The notes below the pieces were generated by a model. It worked only from the letters and a program-made list of their open reading frames with translations, was not told the DNA's origin and did no database searches. Below are positions 16,479-24,264 of a DNA stretch of 37,920 nucleotides, piece by piece. The stretch spans positions 1 to 37,920 of the forward strand of contig JAFAZN010000114.1 of assembly GCA_019239775.1 (NCBI GenBank), read 5' to 3'. This stretch comes from Chloroflexota bacterium (GTDB lineage Bacteria > Chloroflexota > UBA6077 > CF-72). The position numbers and the translations under genes are program-made. Numbering within the stretch: the first letter of the stretch is position 1; every line of letters begins with the position of its first letter.

Positions 16479-16537
16479 CTTCTCTCGAAGCGTGTGCCGA
16501 GCTATTATCCGCCGGCACGCTGTAAATTTGAGAGAAG
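16479..16537. other. Interrupted long inverted repeat
   Basis: CTTCTCTC at 16479-16486 pairs with GAGAGAAG at 16530-16537. Inside, GCGTGTGCCG (16490-16499) pairs with CGGCACGC (16513-16520) with a 2-nt bulge. The folded element sits just upstream of the small ORF at 16564 and downstream of the zinc-ribbon gene. It could be a 3' hairpin of one or a 5' regulatory element of the other. Confidence 0.45.
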
Positions 16538-16563
16538 TGCGCCGAAGGGGCAGATCAAACTGT

Positions 16564-16752
16564 ATGCGCGAACTCGTCCAGATCGACTCGCTCACCGAGC
16601 ATGCTTGCGGACAACCGTCCATCGAACGCTGGCATGTGCTCGAACCCGTCAGTGGCCGTTGGTCGTGGATGCGCGTCTTCGGCTGCTGCGATCAGGTGAT
16701 GACCGAAGCTGACGAGCAGCAGGACGCGGCTACTGTAAAGCGCGCCGCCTAG
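16564..16752 (+). CDS. Small hypothetical protein with Cys residues
   Basis: 62 residues from the ATG at 16564, with AAGGGG about 15 nt upstream; the frame is open back to an ATG at 16471 across the inverted repeat. The middle reads RWHVLEPVSGRWSWMRVFGC, followed by a second Cys, with a further Cys in EHACGQ. The aromatic-rich core suggests a small folded protein. No family recognised. It converges on the membrane protein, with a GC-rich hairpin between them. Confidence 0.4.
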   Translation: MRELVQIDSLTEHACGQPSIERWHVLEPVSGRWSWMRVFGCCDQVMTEADEQQDAATVKRAA

Positions 16753-16760
16753 AGGTTTGC

Positions 16761-16796
16761 GAGCCTTGGGGCAGGGGCGCTGCGCCCCCGGGGCTC
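16761..16796. terminator. GC-rich hairpin between convergent genes
   Basis: GAGCC (16761-16765) pairs with GGCTC (16792-16796), and inside GGGGCGC (16774-16780) pairs with GCGCCCC (16782-16788). It lies between two converging stop codons and overlaps the last bases of the minus-strand gene. No U-tract. Confidence 0.45.
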
Positions 16797-17433
16797 AGGT
16801 GAAGAGCGTCACCACGCCCGCGGCGATTACGGCTACTGACCAGATCAGGTCCACGTTCAGCCACGCTTTGCGCAGGACGTTGAGGCCCAGGCGCTCGTAG
16901 ACGATCAGCGCGATCGCGGCCATCACCAGCAGCATCGCCGCGCTGTGAACGGTCACCGCGGCGACGTCTTCCGCGAGCGTTGTCAGGCCAATGGTTGGAA
17001 TGTCGGGCGTTTGCTGCGCCGCCGGTAGGCCGAGCAGAATCGGCACCAGCATGAGCCCTGCGCCGTGCGCGCTCGACATCAGAAACGACCACACCACCAG
17101 GTCGCGCGGCCCCACCCGCAGGCCGACCCAACGCGGATGCGCTCTCGGCTTGATCAGCTTGAACACGCCGAAGGCCACCAGCCCGATGGCGCCCAGCGGC
17201 CGCAGCAGCTCGGCCGCGGTGACCAGTTGCGCCAGCGCGAGGATCGCCGCGACCGCCGCGATCGACGCCTCATGGCCGAGCGCGATCGCCGGCAGTGCGC
17301 GAACCACCGCCCAGCGGCTGCGCTCCTGCAGTCCTAGCGCAACCGCGAACAGCCAGCCCATCGCGGGATTGATCCCGTGATACGCCCCCAGCGCCGCGAG
17401 GGCGAGCCACGGCCACACCGAAGAGGTCTCCAA
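16795..17433 (-). CDS. Polytopic membrane protein, HGxNPxMGW family
   Basis: 212 residues with about six hydrophobic segments. The first segment ends with the motif AYHGINPAMGWLFAVALGLQE; GHEASIAA and SSAHGAGLMLVPIL follow. His residues at the ends of membrane helices, and a GLVAFGVFKLI helix before a basic Arg-rich loop, recall NicO/LysE/TauE-type exporters, but I cannot assign it firmly. I have a vague memory of related short proteins being annotated as ArcD-like antiporters, which seems poorly founded. The ATG begins 2 nt after the stop codon of the upstream methanethiol-oxidase-like gene, so they form an operon. That suggests it moves a substrate, product or metal for that enzyme (inference). 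Confidence 0.65.
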   Translation of the reverse strand: METSSVWPWLALAALGAYHGINPAMGWLFAVALGLQERSRWAVVRALPAIALGHEASIAAVAAILALAQLVTAAELLRPLGAIGLVAFGVFKLIKPRAHPRWVGLRVGPRDLVVWSFLMSSAHGAGLMLVPILLGLPAAQQTPDIPTIGLTTLAEDVAAVTVHSAAMLLVMAAIALIVYERLGLNVLRKAWLNVDLIWSVAVIAAGVVTLFT

Positions 17434-17435
17434 TA

Positions 17436-18821
17436 CTAGGACGGGAAGCAGTACGAGTCGCTCGAGGCGTCGCCGCCGCTCAGGTGGATCTGGTGCGGCC
17501 GCTCCCCCTCGAAGCCGACGAAGAAGTTCGGGTCAACCTCGAGCCCACCCTCAGGTGAGGCGTCCAGTCGGGTGACCCACCCGCGAATGCCCTCTGGATA
17601 GAACTGGGCATCCCAGCTGGCGTACAGCGAGTTGCTCAGGTACACGCGGCGTCCGTCGCGGCTCAACTCAACCATCTGCGGCCCGCCATTGAGCGCACCG
17701 CCGTTCGGGTGCGCCGCGCGCGAAACGATGCCGCCCAGACGGACCGAACCTGTCAAGCGCGGAGCAAACGGGTCGGAGACGTCGTACTGCTGCAGCTCGC
17801 CGGTCCCCCAACACGAAACGTAGAGAAAGCGATCGTCGAGACTCAGGTTGATGTCCGTCACCAGCGGCGGCACCGCTTTGAAGGGCTTCAACGCAGGCGG
17901 AAGTTCGTCCTCCGATGCAGGTTCAGCGGGGATGGTGATCACTTTGCGCACGGCCCACTGGCCGTCTGTGTCCAGGTACCAGGTCCAGATCGCTGACGAA
18001 AGGTCCGCCAACGACACCACGGTGTTCACGAACCCGTACGTCTTGTTGGGGTCGTGCGACGGCCGCAGCTCCAGCACCATCTGCTGCTCCGCCCCCAGTT
18101 CAATGCTCTGACGATGCTTGCGCGAGCGCAGGTCCCAGACGTGGAGCTGGTGGCCGTACTTGCCGAACAGCTCCGGGTTGACGCCGCCCTCGACCATGTT
18201 TGGCGTGCCCCACTCGCTGGTGATCAGCGTGTCGTGGCCGAGGTGCCACCAGAAGTCGTAGGCAAGATACTGCGGCCCGCGATCGGACTCCCATGCGCCT
18301 TTCAGGTTGAAATTCTCGTGATCCAACACGAACAGACCACCAGGTCCATCACCGCTCGGTGACCCGAGCGCATTCATGTAGATGCCATCCGGGCCGCAAT
18401 GCGTCGTGTGCGGCCGTGAGTAACCGGTTTTCCTGGCGACTTCCTCGGGCTCGATAACCCTGGTGATCTTCGGCTGGCGCGGATCGGGCTTGGTGTCCAG
18501 GACGTGGATACGGCTGGATTTGAGGCCCGGGAGGATCAGGTAGCGGCGTTCCACGTGCGGATGTGGCGCGGTCGGGCAGAGCGCCGAGCTGCAGGCGTTC
18601 CAGCCGAAGTGGTGGAGCTCGTCGCCGAGGTTCGGCATCTCGGTCCGCGAGATGAGTTGGCCGAACATGTTCGATTGTGGATTGACGTCGAGCGTGCACA
18701 ACGCGTCGGGCTTCTGGCCGTCGGTATTCAGCGTGACGACGTACGCGAGCTCTTCTTGCGGCGCCTGCATCGCGGCTTTCGGCGATGGATAGAACGTGGG
18801 ATCCGGGGTCAAGCGAGCCAT
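17436..18821 (-). CDS. Selenium-binding protein SBP56 / methanethiol oxidase family
   Basis: 461 residues from the ATG at 18821, which places DPTFYPSP at the N-terminus as in the family; the frame extends 11 residues further. It matches SELENBP1/MtoX along its length: DELHHFGWNAC, LILPGLKSSRIHVLD, IEPEEV, THCGPDG, YDFWWHLGHDTLITSEWG, HVWD, LSLDDRFLYVSCWGTGELQQ, GGPQMVELSRDGRRVYLSNS and NFFVGF near the end. The usual CSSC is CSSALC here (C77, C82). Family members form a beta-propeller with a metal (copper in MtoX) held by His residues and oxidise methanethiol to formaldehyde, H2S and hydrogen peroxide. No signal peptide is visible, so it is probably cytoplasmic. Methanethiol activity here is inferred from family only. 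Confidence 0.88.
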   Translation of the reverse strand: MARLTPDPTFYPSPKAAMQAPQEELAYVVTLNTDGQKPDALCTLDVNPQSNMFGQLISRTEMPNLGDELHHFGWNACSSALCPTAPHPHVERRYLILPGLKSSRIHVLDTKPDPRQPKITRVIEPEEVARKTGYSRPHTTHCGPDGIYMNALGSPSGDGPGGLFVLDHENFNLKGAWESDRGPQYLAYDFWWHLGHDTLITSEWGTPNMVEGGVNPELFGKYGHQLHVWDLRSRKHRQSIELGAEQQMVLELRPSHDPNKTYGFVNTVVSLADLSSAIWTWYLDTDGQWAVRKVITIPAEPASEDELPPALKPFKAVPPLVTDINLSLDDRFLYVSCWGTGELQQYDVSDPFAPRLTGSVRLGGIVSRAAHPNGGALNGGPQMVELSRDGRRVYLSNSLYASWDAQFYPEGIRGWVTRLDASPEGGLEVDPNFFVGFEGERPHQIHLSGGDASSDSYCFPS

Positions 18822-18827
18822 TGTGGG

Positions 18828-18840
18828 CAGTAGTCTACTG
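18828..18840 (-). promoter_or_regulatory. Palindrome and candidate -10 (TAGACT) of the SBP56 gene
   Basis: CAGTAG-A-CTACTG on the minus strand is a perfect 13-nt palindrome 6 nt upstream of the ATG at 18821. It contains TAGACT (18837-18832) ending 10 nt before the ATG. It may be an operator overlapping a leaderless promoter. Confidence 0.35.
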
Positions 18841-18890
18841 CTGAGGTCGACCATGCCGGCCGTGGTGCGATGCGCTCCCGGCAGAAAGCC

Positions 18891-20354
18891 CTATTCGTCG
18901 AGTAGCTTCTTCAGCAGGTCTTCCGCGACGGCAGGGTTCGCTTTGCCGCGGGTGGCTTTCATCACCTGGCCTTTGAGGAAGTTGATCGCGGTCAGTTTTC
19001 CAGAGTGGTAATCGGCAACCGGGGCTGGGTTGGCCGCCAGTACCTCACGGACCGATGCCTCCAGGGCGGAGCTATCGGAGACCTGAGCCAAACCGAGTTC
19101 GTCCACCAGTGTGCGAGGTGAACGACCTGACTGGTACACGCTCGGCAACACCTGGCGAGCGGCAGAGATGCCAATGACGCCGTCATCCACCAGGCGCAGC
19201 AACTCGGCCAGGTGCGCCGCATCCAACGTGTGACCGTCCGATGACGTCTCGTCGTGGAGGCGGCTGACGTCGTTCTGGATCCAGTTCGCCGCTTTCTTCG
19301 GATCGGCGCCCGCCGCGACGGTGTCCTCGAACAGACGAGCCGCCCACTGATCAATCGAGAGCGCTGAGGCATCAGCCGTACCCAGACCAAACGTGGCTAT
19401 GTAGCGATCGCGCTTGGCGTCGGGCAGCTCGGGCAGCCGTGACCGAAGCGTCGATACCCAGTCGGCTGAGACGAAGATCGGCGGCAGATCCGGCTCCGGG
19501 AAGTAGCGATAGTCGTGCGCCTCCTCTTTGGAACGCTGCGTCACGGTCACACCGCGCTCCTCCACCCAGCCGCGCGTTTCCTGCGGAATGGTCTCACCTG
19601 CATCCAGGGCGGCGGCCTGGCGCACGATCTCGTACTCCAACGACCGTTGAACGGAGCGGAACGAGTTCAGATTCTTGACCTCGACTTTGGTCCCGAGCTT
19701 CGCCTGGCCAACGGGTCGAAGCGAGACGTTGACGTCGCAGCGGAGTTGGCCCTTCTCCATGTCTGCGCCGCTCACGCCCAGCGTGCGCAGGATCGTGCGC
19801 AGCTTGCGCAGGTATTCGCGCGCCTCGGTCGCCGTGCGCAAGTCAGGCTGGCTGACCATTTCCATCAGCGGCACACCCGAGCGGTTGAAGTCGACGAGCG
19901 ATCCGCCCGAGACGTGGGTGAGCTTGCCGGTGTCTTCTTCGAGGTGCACCCGCTCGAGGTGGATCCGACGCGTCTGGCCCTCGACGGTGATCTCGATCCA
20001 GCCGCCCTTGACCAGGGGCAGGTCGTACTGAGAAATCTGGTAGCCCTTGACCAGGTCCGGGTAGGGGTAGTTCTTGCGGTCGAACTTGGTGGCCTCAGGG
20101 ATGTCGGCGTTGAGGGCGAGGCCAGTGAGCAGCGTGTACTCGACCGCCGTTCGGTTGATGACCGGAAGGACACCAGGCATACCGAGGCAGACGGGGCACA
20201 CATGCGTGTTGGGCGGCGCGCCTGAATAATCCGAGGGGCAGCCGCAGAACATCTTGCTGTGCGTGGCCAGTTGGACGTGGCACTCCAGGCCGATGACCGC
20301 CTCGTACTTTGCGGCCGTCGGCGTGGACGGTGACACGGGTGTCGCGCTGATCAT
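18891..20354 (-). CDS. gatB: Asp-tRNA(Asn)/Glu-tRNA(Gln) amidotransferase subunit B
   Basis: 487 residues. N-terminal cradle domain with VIGLECHVQL, the Cys-rich site CGCP and CPVCLGMPG, and KNYPYPDLVKGYQISQYD. The YRYFPEPDLPP motif lies in the kinase-like domain, and a C-terminal YqeY/tail domain ends in FLKGQVMKATRGKANP. GatB phosphorylates the misacylated tRNA carboxylate and receives ammonia from GatA to give Asn-tRNA or Gln-tRNA. The length is normal. Its ATG overlaps the gatA stop by 4 nt (ATGA), so the two are translationally coupled. Confidence 0.96.
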   Translation of the reverse strand: MISATPVSPSTPTAAKYEAVIGLECHVQLATHSKMFCGCPSDYSGAPPNTHVCPVCLGMPGVLPVINRTAVEYTLLTGLALNADIPEATKFDRKNYPYPDLVKGYQISQYDLPLVKGGWIEITVEGQTRRIHLERVHLEEDTGKLTHVSGGSLVDFNRSGVPLMEMVSQPDLRTATEAREYLRKLRTILRTLGVSGADMEKGQLRCDVNVSLRPVGQAKLGTKVEVKNLNSFRSVQRSLEYEIVRQAAALDAGETIPQETRGWVEERGVTVTQRSKEEAHDYRYFPEPDLPPIFVSADWVSTLRSRLPELPDAKRDRYIATFGLGTADASALSIDQWAARLFEDTVAAGADPKKAANWIQNDVSRLHDETSSDGHTLDAAHLAELLRLVDDGVIGISAARQVLPSVYQSGRSPRTLVDELGLAQVSDSSALEASVREVLAANPAPVADYHSGKLTAINFLKGQVMKATRGKANPAVAEDLLKKLLDE

Positions 20355-21853
20355 GCGCTTCGAGCCGTAGCGGCGTCCATTTGCGCAATGGGCGAGCGCA
20401 GCGTGTGCCAGTGCGTCGATTGCTCGAACGCATGGGCGATGCGCAGCACCCCCGATTCGTCGAGCGCCTTGCCAATAATCTGGAGCCCGACCGGTAAGCC
20501 GTTCGAGAGACCAGCAGGCACGCTGATGCCTGGCAGACCTGCCAACGACGTTGGAATCGTGAACAGGTCGTTCAGGTACATCGCCAGCGGGTCCTGCGTC
20601 TTTGCGCCAATCGGAAACGCAACCGTTGGCGACGTCGGCCCCACCACGGCGTCATAGTGCTCGAAGACGCTGTCGAAGTCCTGCTTGATCAGCGTGCGGA
20701 CCTTCTGCGCCTTGAGGTAGTAGGCGTCGTAGTAGCCCGACGACAGCGCGTAGGTGCCGAGGATGACGCGGCGTTTGACCTCCCGCCCGAAGCCCTCGCC
20801 GCGCGAGCGTTCGTAGACGTCCCACAGGCCCGCGCCCGGCTCGCGAATCGAGAGGCTGTACTTGACACCGTCGTAACGGGCCAGGTTTGCGCTGCACTCG
20901 GCGGGCGCGATCAAGTAGTAGGTCGCCAGGCCGTAGCGCGTGTGCGGCAAGCTGACCTCGCCTAGCTCGGCACCGAGACTTTCGAGTTGGTTGATGGCAG
21001 CCTTGACGGCGGCCTCAACGCCAGGCTCCATGCCTTCGACGTCGAAGTACTCGCGCGGCAGGGCCAGGCGCACACCTTTGAGGCTCGGCTCTTTCTGGAG
21101 CGCGGCAGTGTAATCCGGGACTGGCGCCTGCAGCGACGTGGAGTCACACGGGTCGTGGCCGGCGATGGCGTTCATCACCAGCGCACAATCTTCAACCGTC
21201 CGCGTGAACGGACCGATCTGGTCCAGCGACGACGCGAACGCGATCAGCCCATAGCGACTGACCCGACCGTACGTCGGCTTGAAGCCAATCACTCCGCACA
21301 ACGCGCCTGGTTGGCGGATCGAACCACCGGTGTCGGTGCCAAGCGAAAATGGCGCGAATTCGGCGCCGACGGCTGCCGCCGAGCCGCCGCTCGAACCGCC
21401 CGGCACGCGGTCCAGGTCCCACGGGTTGCGGGTCGGAAAGAAGCTCGAGTTCTCGGTGGACGAGCCCATCGCGAACTCATCCATGTTTGACTTGCCGAGC
21501 ATGATGGTGCCTGCCTCGGCAAGGCGCTGGGTGATCGTGCCGTCCTCGAGTGGCACGAAGCGTTCGAGGATCTTCGAGCCCGCCGTGGTCCGTATGCCGC
21601 GTGTGGTCAGGACATCCTTCAGGACTACCGGAATCCCGAGCAACGGAGCCGTCTCGCCTGCGGTCAGGCGCGCATCAGCAGCGCGCGCCTGGCGCTCGGC
21701 GTGATCGCGCGTGACCGTCAGCATGGCGCGCACCGTCATGGGGTCGAGCGCTTCGATGCGGTCCAGGTGCGCACGTGCGACTTCCAGCGCCGAAACCTCT
21801 CTGCGTGCGAGGCGACTATGCAGTTCAGTGATCGAGAGCTCGGTGAGGCTCAT
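20351..21853 (-). CDS. gatA: Asp-tRNA(Asn)/Glu-tRNA(Gln) amidotransferase subunit A
   Basis: 500 residues from the ATG at 21853, chosen because GGAG lies 5 nt upstream; a GTG at 21859 would overlap the gatC stop. It is an amidase-signature enzyme with the complete Ser-cisSer-Lys triad: K79 (PVVLKDV), S154 (GGSSGGSAAA) and S178 (GTDTGGSIRQP). GKSNMDEFAMGSSTENS and the Gly-rich loop are intact. GatA hydrolyses glutamine and channels ammonia to GatB. It is the middle gene of gatC-gatA-gatB, with 2 nt after gatC and a 4-nt overlap with gatB. Confidence 0.96.
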   Translation of the reverse strand: MSLTELSITELHSRLARREVSALEVARAHLDRIEALDPMTVRAMLTVTRDHAERQARAADARLTAGETAPLLGIPVVLKDVLTTRGIRTTAGSKILERFVPLEDGTITQRLAEAGTIMLGKSNMDEFAMGSSTENSSFFPTRNPWDLDRVPGGSSGGSAAAVGAEFAPFSLGTDTGGSIRQPGALCGVIGFKPTYGRVSRYGLIAFASSLDQIGPFTRTVEDCALVMNAIAGHDPCDSTSLQAPVPDYTAALQKEPSLKGVRLALPREYFDVEGMEPGVEAAVKAAINQLESLGAELGEVSLPHTRYGLATYYLIAPAECSANLARYDGVKYSLSIREPGAGLWDVYERSRGEGFGREVKRRVILGTYALSSGYYDAYYLKAQKVRTLIKQDFDSVFEHYDAVVGPTSPTVAFPIGAKTQDPLAMYLNDLFTIPTSLAGLPGISVPAGLSNGLPVGLQIIGKALDESGVLRIAHAFEQSTHWHTLRSPIAQMDAATARSA

Positions 21854-21855
21854 CC

Positions 21856-22143
21856 TCACTCCAGGACTGGCGGGACCAGGAACTGGCCGTCGTGGGCAAC
21901 TGGCGCGTTTTGCAGGATCTCTTCCGCCGGGTACGACGGCCGCGCGACGTCTTCGCGCATCACGTTCTGCAGCGGAATCACCTGCGCGGTGGGCGGAATC
22001 GCCGAGGTGTCCAGCTGCCGCAGCTCCTGCATGGCATCCAGGATGTGGTCGAGCTCGCTGGCGAGGCGATCCATCTCATCGTCACTGAGGCCCAGGCGCG
22101 CGAGCCGCGCCACATGCGCCACCTCGGCGCGCGTAATCGTCAT
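21856..22143 (-). CDS. gatC: Asp-tRNA(Asn)/Glu-tRNA(Gln) amidotransferase subunit C
   Basis: 95 residues from the ATG at 22143, giving the standard opening MTITRAEVAHVARLARLGLS. The conserved middle (LDHILDAMQELRQLDTS) and the C-terminal RPSYPAEEILQNAP and FLVPPVLE match the family. GatC clamps GatA and GatB together. The frame is open far upstream, but that part runs through the 16-nt repeat array and is not coding. First gene of the gatCAB operon. Confidence 0.95.
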   Translation of the reverse strand: MTITRAEVAHVARLARLGLSDDEMDRLASELDHILDAMQELRQLDTSAIPPTAQVIPLQNVMREDVARPSYPAEEILQNAPVAHDGQFLVPPVLE

Positions 22144-22162
22144 CTGGTAAGTACCGGCCACG

Positions 22163-22168
22163 AGTATA
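22163..22168 (-). promoter_or_regulatory. Candidate -10 (TATACT) of gatCAB
   Basis: TATACT on the minus strand lies 19 nt before the gatC ATG, between it and the 16-nt repeat array. If it is the promoter, the array lies upstream of the transcript; otherwise the array is in the leader of a murJ-gatCAB mRNA. No good -35. Confidence 0.4.
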
Positions 22169-22181
22169 GGATTTCGGCCCG

Positions 22182-22409
22182 AACACGGTCCGTAGGACAC
22201 ACACCCGTGGGACCACTTCGCGGGTGCATCACTTCGTGGGGACAACACTCCGTTGGTGCACCACTCCGTGAGGGACTCAACCCAGAAAAGGATTCCACCT
22301 TGGTCGGGACCGTTTCTGCGTGAGGAATCAGTCCGTAGGGAACCACATCCGCGACGAACTTCCACCCGTGTGGGACATCACTCCCTGGGGAATCACTCCG
22401 TGAGGGACT
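22182..22409 (-). repeat. Array of about 13 degenerate 16-nt units
   Basis: Nearly all of the 264-bp gap between murJ and gatC is built from diverged copies of a 16-nt unit close to CACTCCGTGAGGGACT (plus strand). Units start at exactly 16-nt steps at 22198, 22214, 22230, 22246 and 22262. After a spacer come less regular units at 22296, 22312, 22329, 22344, 22363, 22379 and 22394. The last unit overlaps the murJ stop codon. Most copies share a core of the form YCC-GTN-GGR that can fold into a tiny hairpin, for example GTCCGTAGGAC at 22189-22199. A 16-nt period is not a multiple of three, so the array is unlikely to be coding. Confidence 0.7.
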
Positions 22410-24027
22410 AGCGTGCTGCGAGGCGCGAACGGACCAGGGCCAATGCGCTTTGGACCTCTGAGACACGTAGAAGCAGAAGTGCGGCGAGGTACACAGTCAT
22501 GGCCAGGAGTCCTGCGGCAACGAGACCTGGGAGGCCGCCGAGGCGCTCCAGCACCGGCCAAGTGGCCACCAGCACGCCGCCAACCAGCAGGGCCGCTGGG
22601 ACCACGCGCATAAGGAACGGCGCCAGCGCGCTGCCCAGATGCAACCCTGGCAACGCCCGCCGCAGGAGCCACATCAGGATCAGCGCGTGACTGCTGTTCT
22701 GCACCGCGTTTGCCAGCGCCAGTCCGCGCGCACCTATGACACCAATCGTGCTCAGAGCCACAACCAGGTAAATGCCAACGCACACAACGCCCACCAGGAC
22801 AGGCGTGCGTGCGTTCTGGCGTGCATAGAAGGCGTTGATGAGCAGATAGTCGACCGCCGTGAATGGCAGCTGCGGCGAGTAGAACAGGAAGATCTCGGCG
22901 GTGCGAACGCTGTCGGCAGCTTGGAATGCATTGCGTTCGAACACAACTGCTACCAGCGGCTGATTCAGAGCCGCCACGATCGCCAGCGCAGGAAGCATCA
23001 ATAGCAGCACCAGCTTGATGCCAAACGCGAGGGCATCGCGGTACTCGTCGAGGCTGCCACCGCCGCCAGGATTCAGTCGCGACAGCGTCGGCAAAATCGC
23101 GAACGAAACGGCCAGTCCGACGATCCCGAGCGGGAACTGGATGATGCGCGTGGCGTACTGCATCGAGGTGTAATTGCCCTCGGGCAGACGCAAGGCGAGG
23201 TTCACGTCGATGAAGCTGGCGACGCTCGTCACAACCAGCCCGGCGGCCACGGTGCCGGCAAGTTTCAAGATGCGCCGAACGGCAGGGTCCTTCAGGTCGA
23301 TGTGCGGTCGATACACGCGCCAGAACTCGCGCAGACCGATGGCTTGCAGCCCGAACTGGGCGAGCGCGCCGAGGATCAGGCCGATCGCCAGCGCCGGGTA
23401 CCCGAGTGGCTGCGCAAGCGCGACCACGCCGACGATGATCCCGACGTTGTAGGCGGTGGTCGCGAAGGCGGGCAGCGCGAAGCGGTTCTGCGCATACAGC
23501 GCACTCGTGAGCACCCCGGCCAGGCCCTGGAAGATCACCGAGATCAGCGCAATGCGCATCAACGTGATGGCCAGGCTGCGTTGGTCCTCGGAGGTGAAGC
23601 CCTGGCCGATGACGTTCAGCAATGGCTCGGCAAACGCCGCCAGTCCGACCGCCAATGTGACGAAAGCAAGGCCCGCAAGTGAGAAAATCGCACCGACCAG
23701 GCGCCAGAACTGGCGTTCGTCTCTCGCGTGCTGCACGAATACGGGCACGAAGGCGGCGGTGCTGACGGTCCCGACCAGCAGGTCGTAGAGATTTTGCGGG
23801 ACCAGCCGCGCGAAGAAGAATGCGTCGGTGCCGCTGGTCGCGCCAAAGATCGATGCGATCACGATGTCGCGCACGAGTCCGAGGCCACGGCTTAGGACGT
23901 TGCCAGTTGCGATCACCGCCGCGGCACCGGCCACGCGGCGTTGCGTGGTGCTAGCCTCGACGGAGCGTGGCGCTACTGGCGCGGTTTGCATGCGGCTGCA
24001 AGTTGCGGATAGAGATCCCCGCGCCAT
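22408..24027 (-). CDS. murJ: Lipid II flippase MurJ (MviN family)
   Basis: 539 residues from the ATG at 24027. The start is uncertain: ATG at 23991 and GTG at 23934 are also in frame, and homology begins at about AAAVIATGNVLSRGLGLVRD, so 23934 would fit best and remove the overlap with the divergent micro-ORF. About 14 hydrophobic segments follow. MurJ motifs include FFFARLVPQNLYDLL, STAAFVPVF, QFPLGIVGLAVSFAILPTLS, FERNAF and FYARQNARTPV. MurJ moves the peptidoglycan precursor lipid II across the membrane. Same strand as gatCAB, with the 16-nt array between; no terminator is seen after it. Confidence 0.93.
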   Translation of the reverse strand: MARGSLSATCSRMQTAPVAPRSVEASTTQRRVAGAAAVIATGNVLSRGLGLVRDIVIASIFGATSGTDAFFFARLVPQNLYDLLVGTVSTAAFVPVFVQHARDERQFWRLVGAIFSLAGLAFVTLAVGLAAFAEPLLNVIGQGFTSEDQRSLAITLMRIALISVIFQGLAGVLTSALYAQNRFALPAFATTAYNVGIIVGVVALAQPLGYPALAIGLILGALAQFGLQAIGLREFWRVYRPHIDLKDPAVRRILKLAGTVAAGLVVTSVASFIDVNLALRLPEGNYTSMQYATRIIQFPLGIVGLAVSFAILPTLSRLNPGGGGSLDEYRDALAFGIKLVLLLMLPALAIVAALNQPLVAVVFERNAFQAADSVRTAEIFLFYSPQLPFTAVDYLLINAFYARQNARTPVLVGVVCVGIYLVVALSTIGVIGARGLALANAVQNSSHALILMWLLRRALPGLHLGSALAPFLMRVVPAALLVGGVLVATWPVLERLGGLPGLVAAGLLAMTVYLAALLLLRVSEVQSALALVRSRLAAR

Positions 24028-24131
24028 CGCTCGTGCGATGCACGGAGCACGGCGCGGAGGCGGAACTGATCACGATGCCGAATGGGCAGGTGCGCTACGT
24101 GCCGCGTCAGGCTGATGCCCCGAGGACCTGA
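23967..24131 (+). CDS. Possible 54-residue zinc-ribbon microprotein
   Basis: GTG-started frame of 54 codons. The product contains FACGCKLRIEIPAPSLVRC, then TEHG and a C-terminal MPNGQVRYVPR. The Cys-x-Cys and Cys-x2-His pairs about 14 residues apart resemble a compact zinc knuckle, and about 80% of codons end in G or C, as in real genes here. It overlaps the 5' end of murJ on the other strand unless murJ starts at 23934. No Shine-Dalgarno sequence at usable spacing. No named family recognised. Its stop lies 133 nt before the deacetylase gene on the same strand. Confidence 0.4.
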   Translation: MALLARFACGCKLRIEIPAPSLVRCTEHGAEAELITMPNGQVRYVPRQADAPRT

Positions 24132-24247
24132 ACCGGGCCGGTGCGCTTGGGCTGGCGGGCAAAGTACGAGAACTCGTGCAGCATAAGCGCTTCGCGGCGT
24201 CGTGAACCGTTTGTAGCATCCTGGGCCGTTTGCGGCGGCCGAGGCGC

Positions 24248-24256
24248 TGCTATGCT
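24248..24256 (+). promoter_or_regulatory. Extended -10 (TGC-TATGCT) of the deacetylase gene
   Basis: TG-C-TATGCT ends 8 nt before the GTG at 24265. A weak -35 candidate (TTTGCG, 24229-24234) lies 16 nt upstream of the hexamer. This arrangement predicts a leaderless mRNA. Confidence 0.5.
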
Positions 24257-24264
24257 CGGCGAGC

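Noticed and set aside
22144..22365. Upstream extension of gatC
   Set aside because: It reads through the non-coding 16-nt repeats, and GatC homologues begin at the ATG at 22143.
22182..22409. CRISPR array
   Set aside because: Units are only 16 nt, diverged and contiguous, with no unique spacers and no cas genes nearby.
22182..22409. T-box leader controlling gatCAB
   Set aside because: On the minus strand AAGGTGGAATCC looks a little like a T-box core, but it lies within the repeat register. I see no Stem I with a specifier loop and no terminator/antiterminator pair.
24107..24264. Minus-strand small ORF ending in a 25-residue peptide with LHEFSYFARQPKR
   Set aside because: The reading is opposite to the better supported micro-ORF and deacetylase promoter, with no ribosome site or domain.
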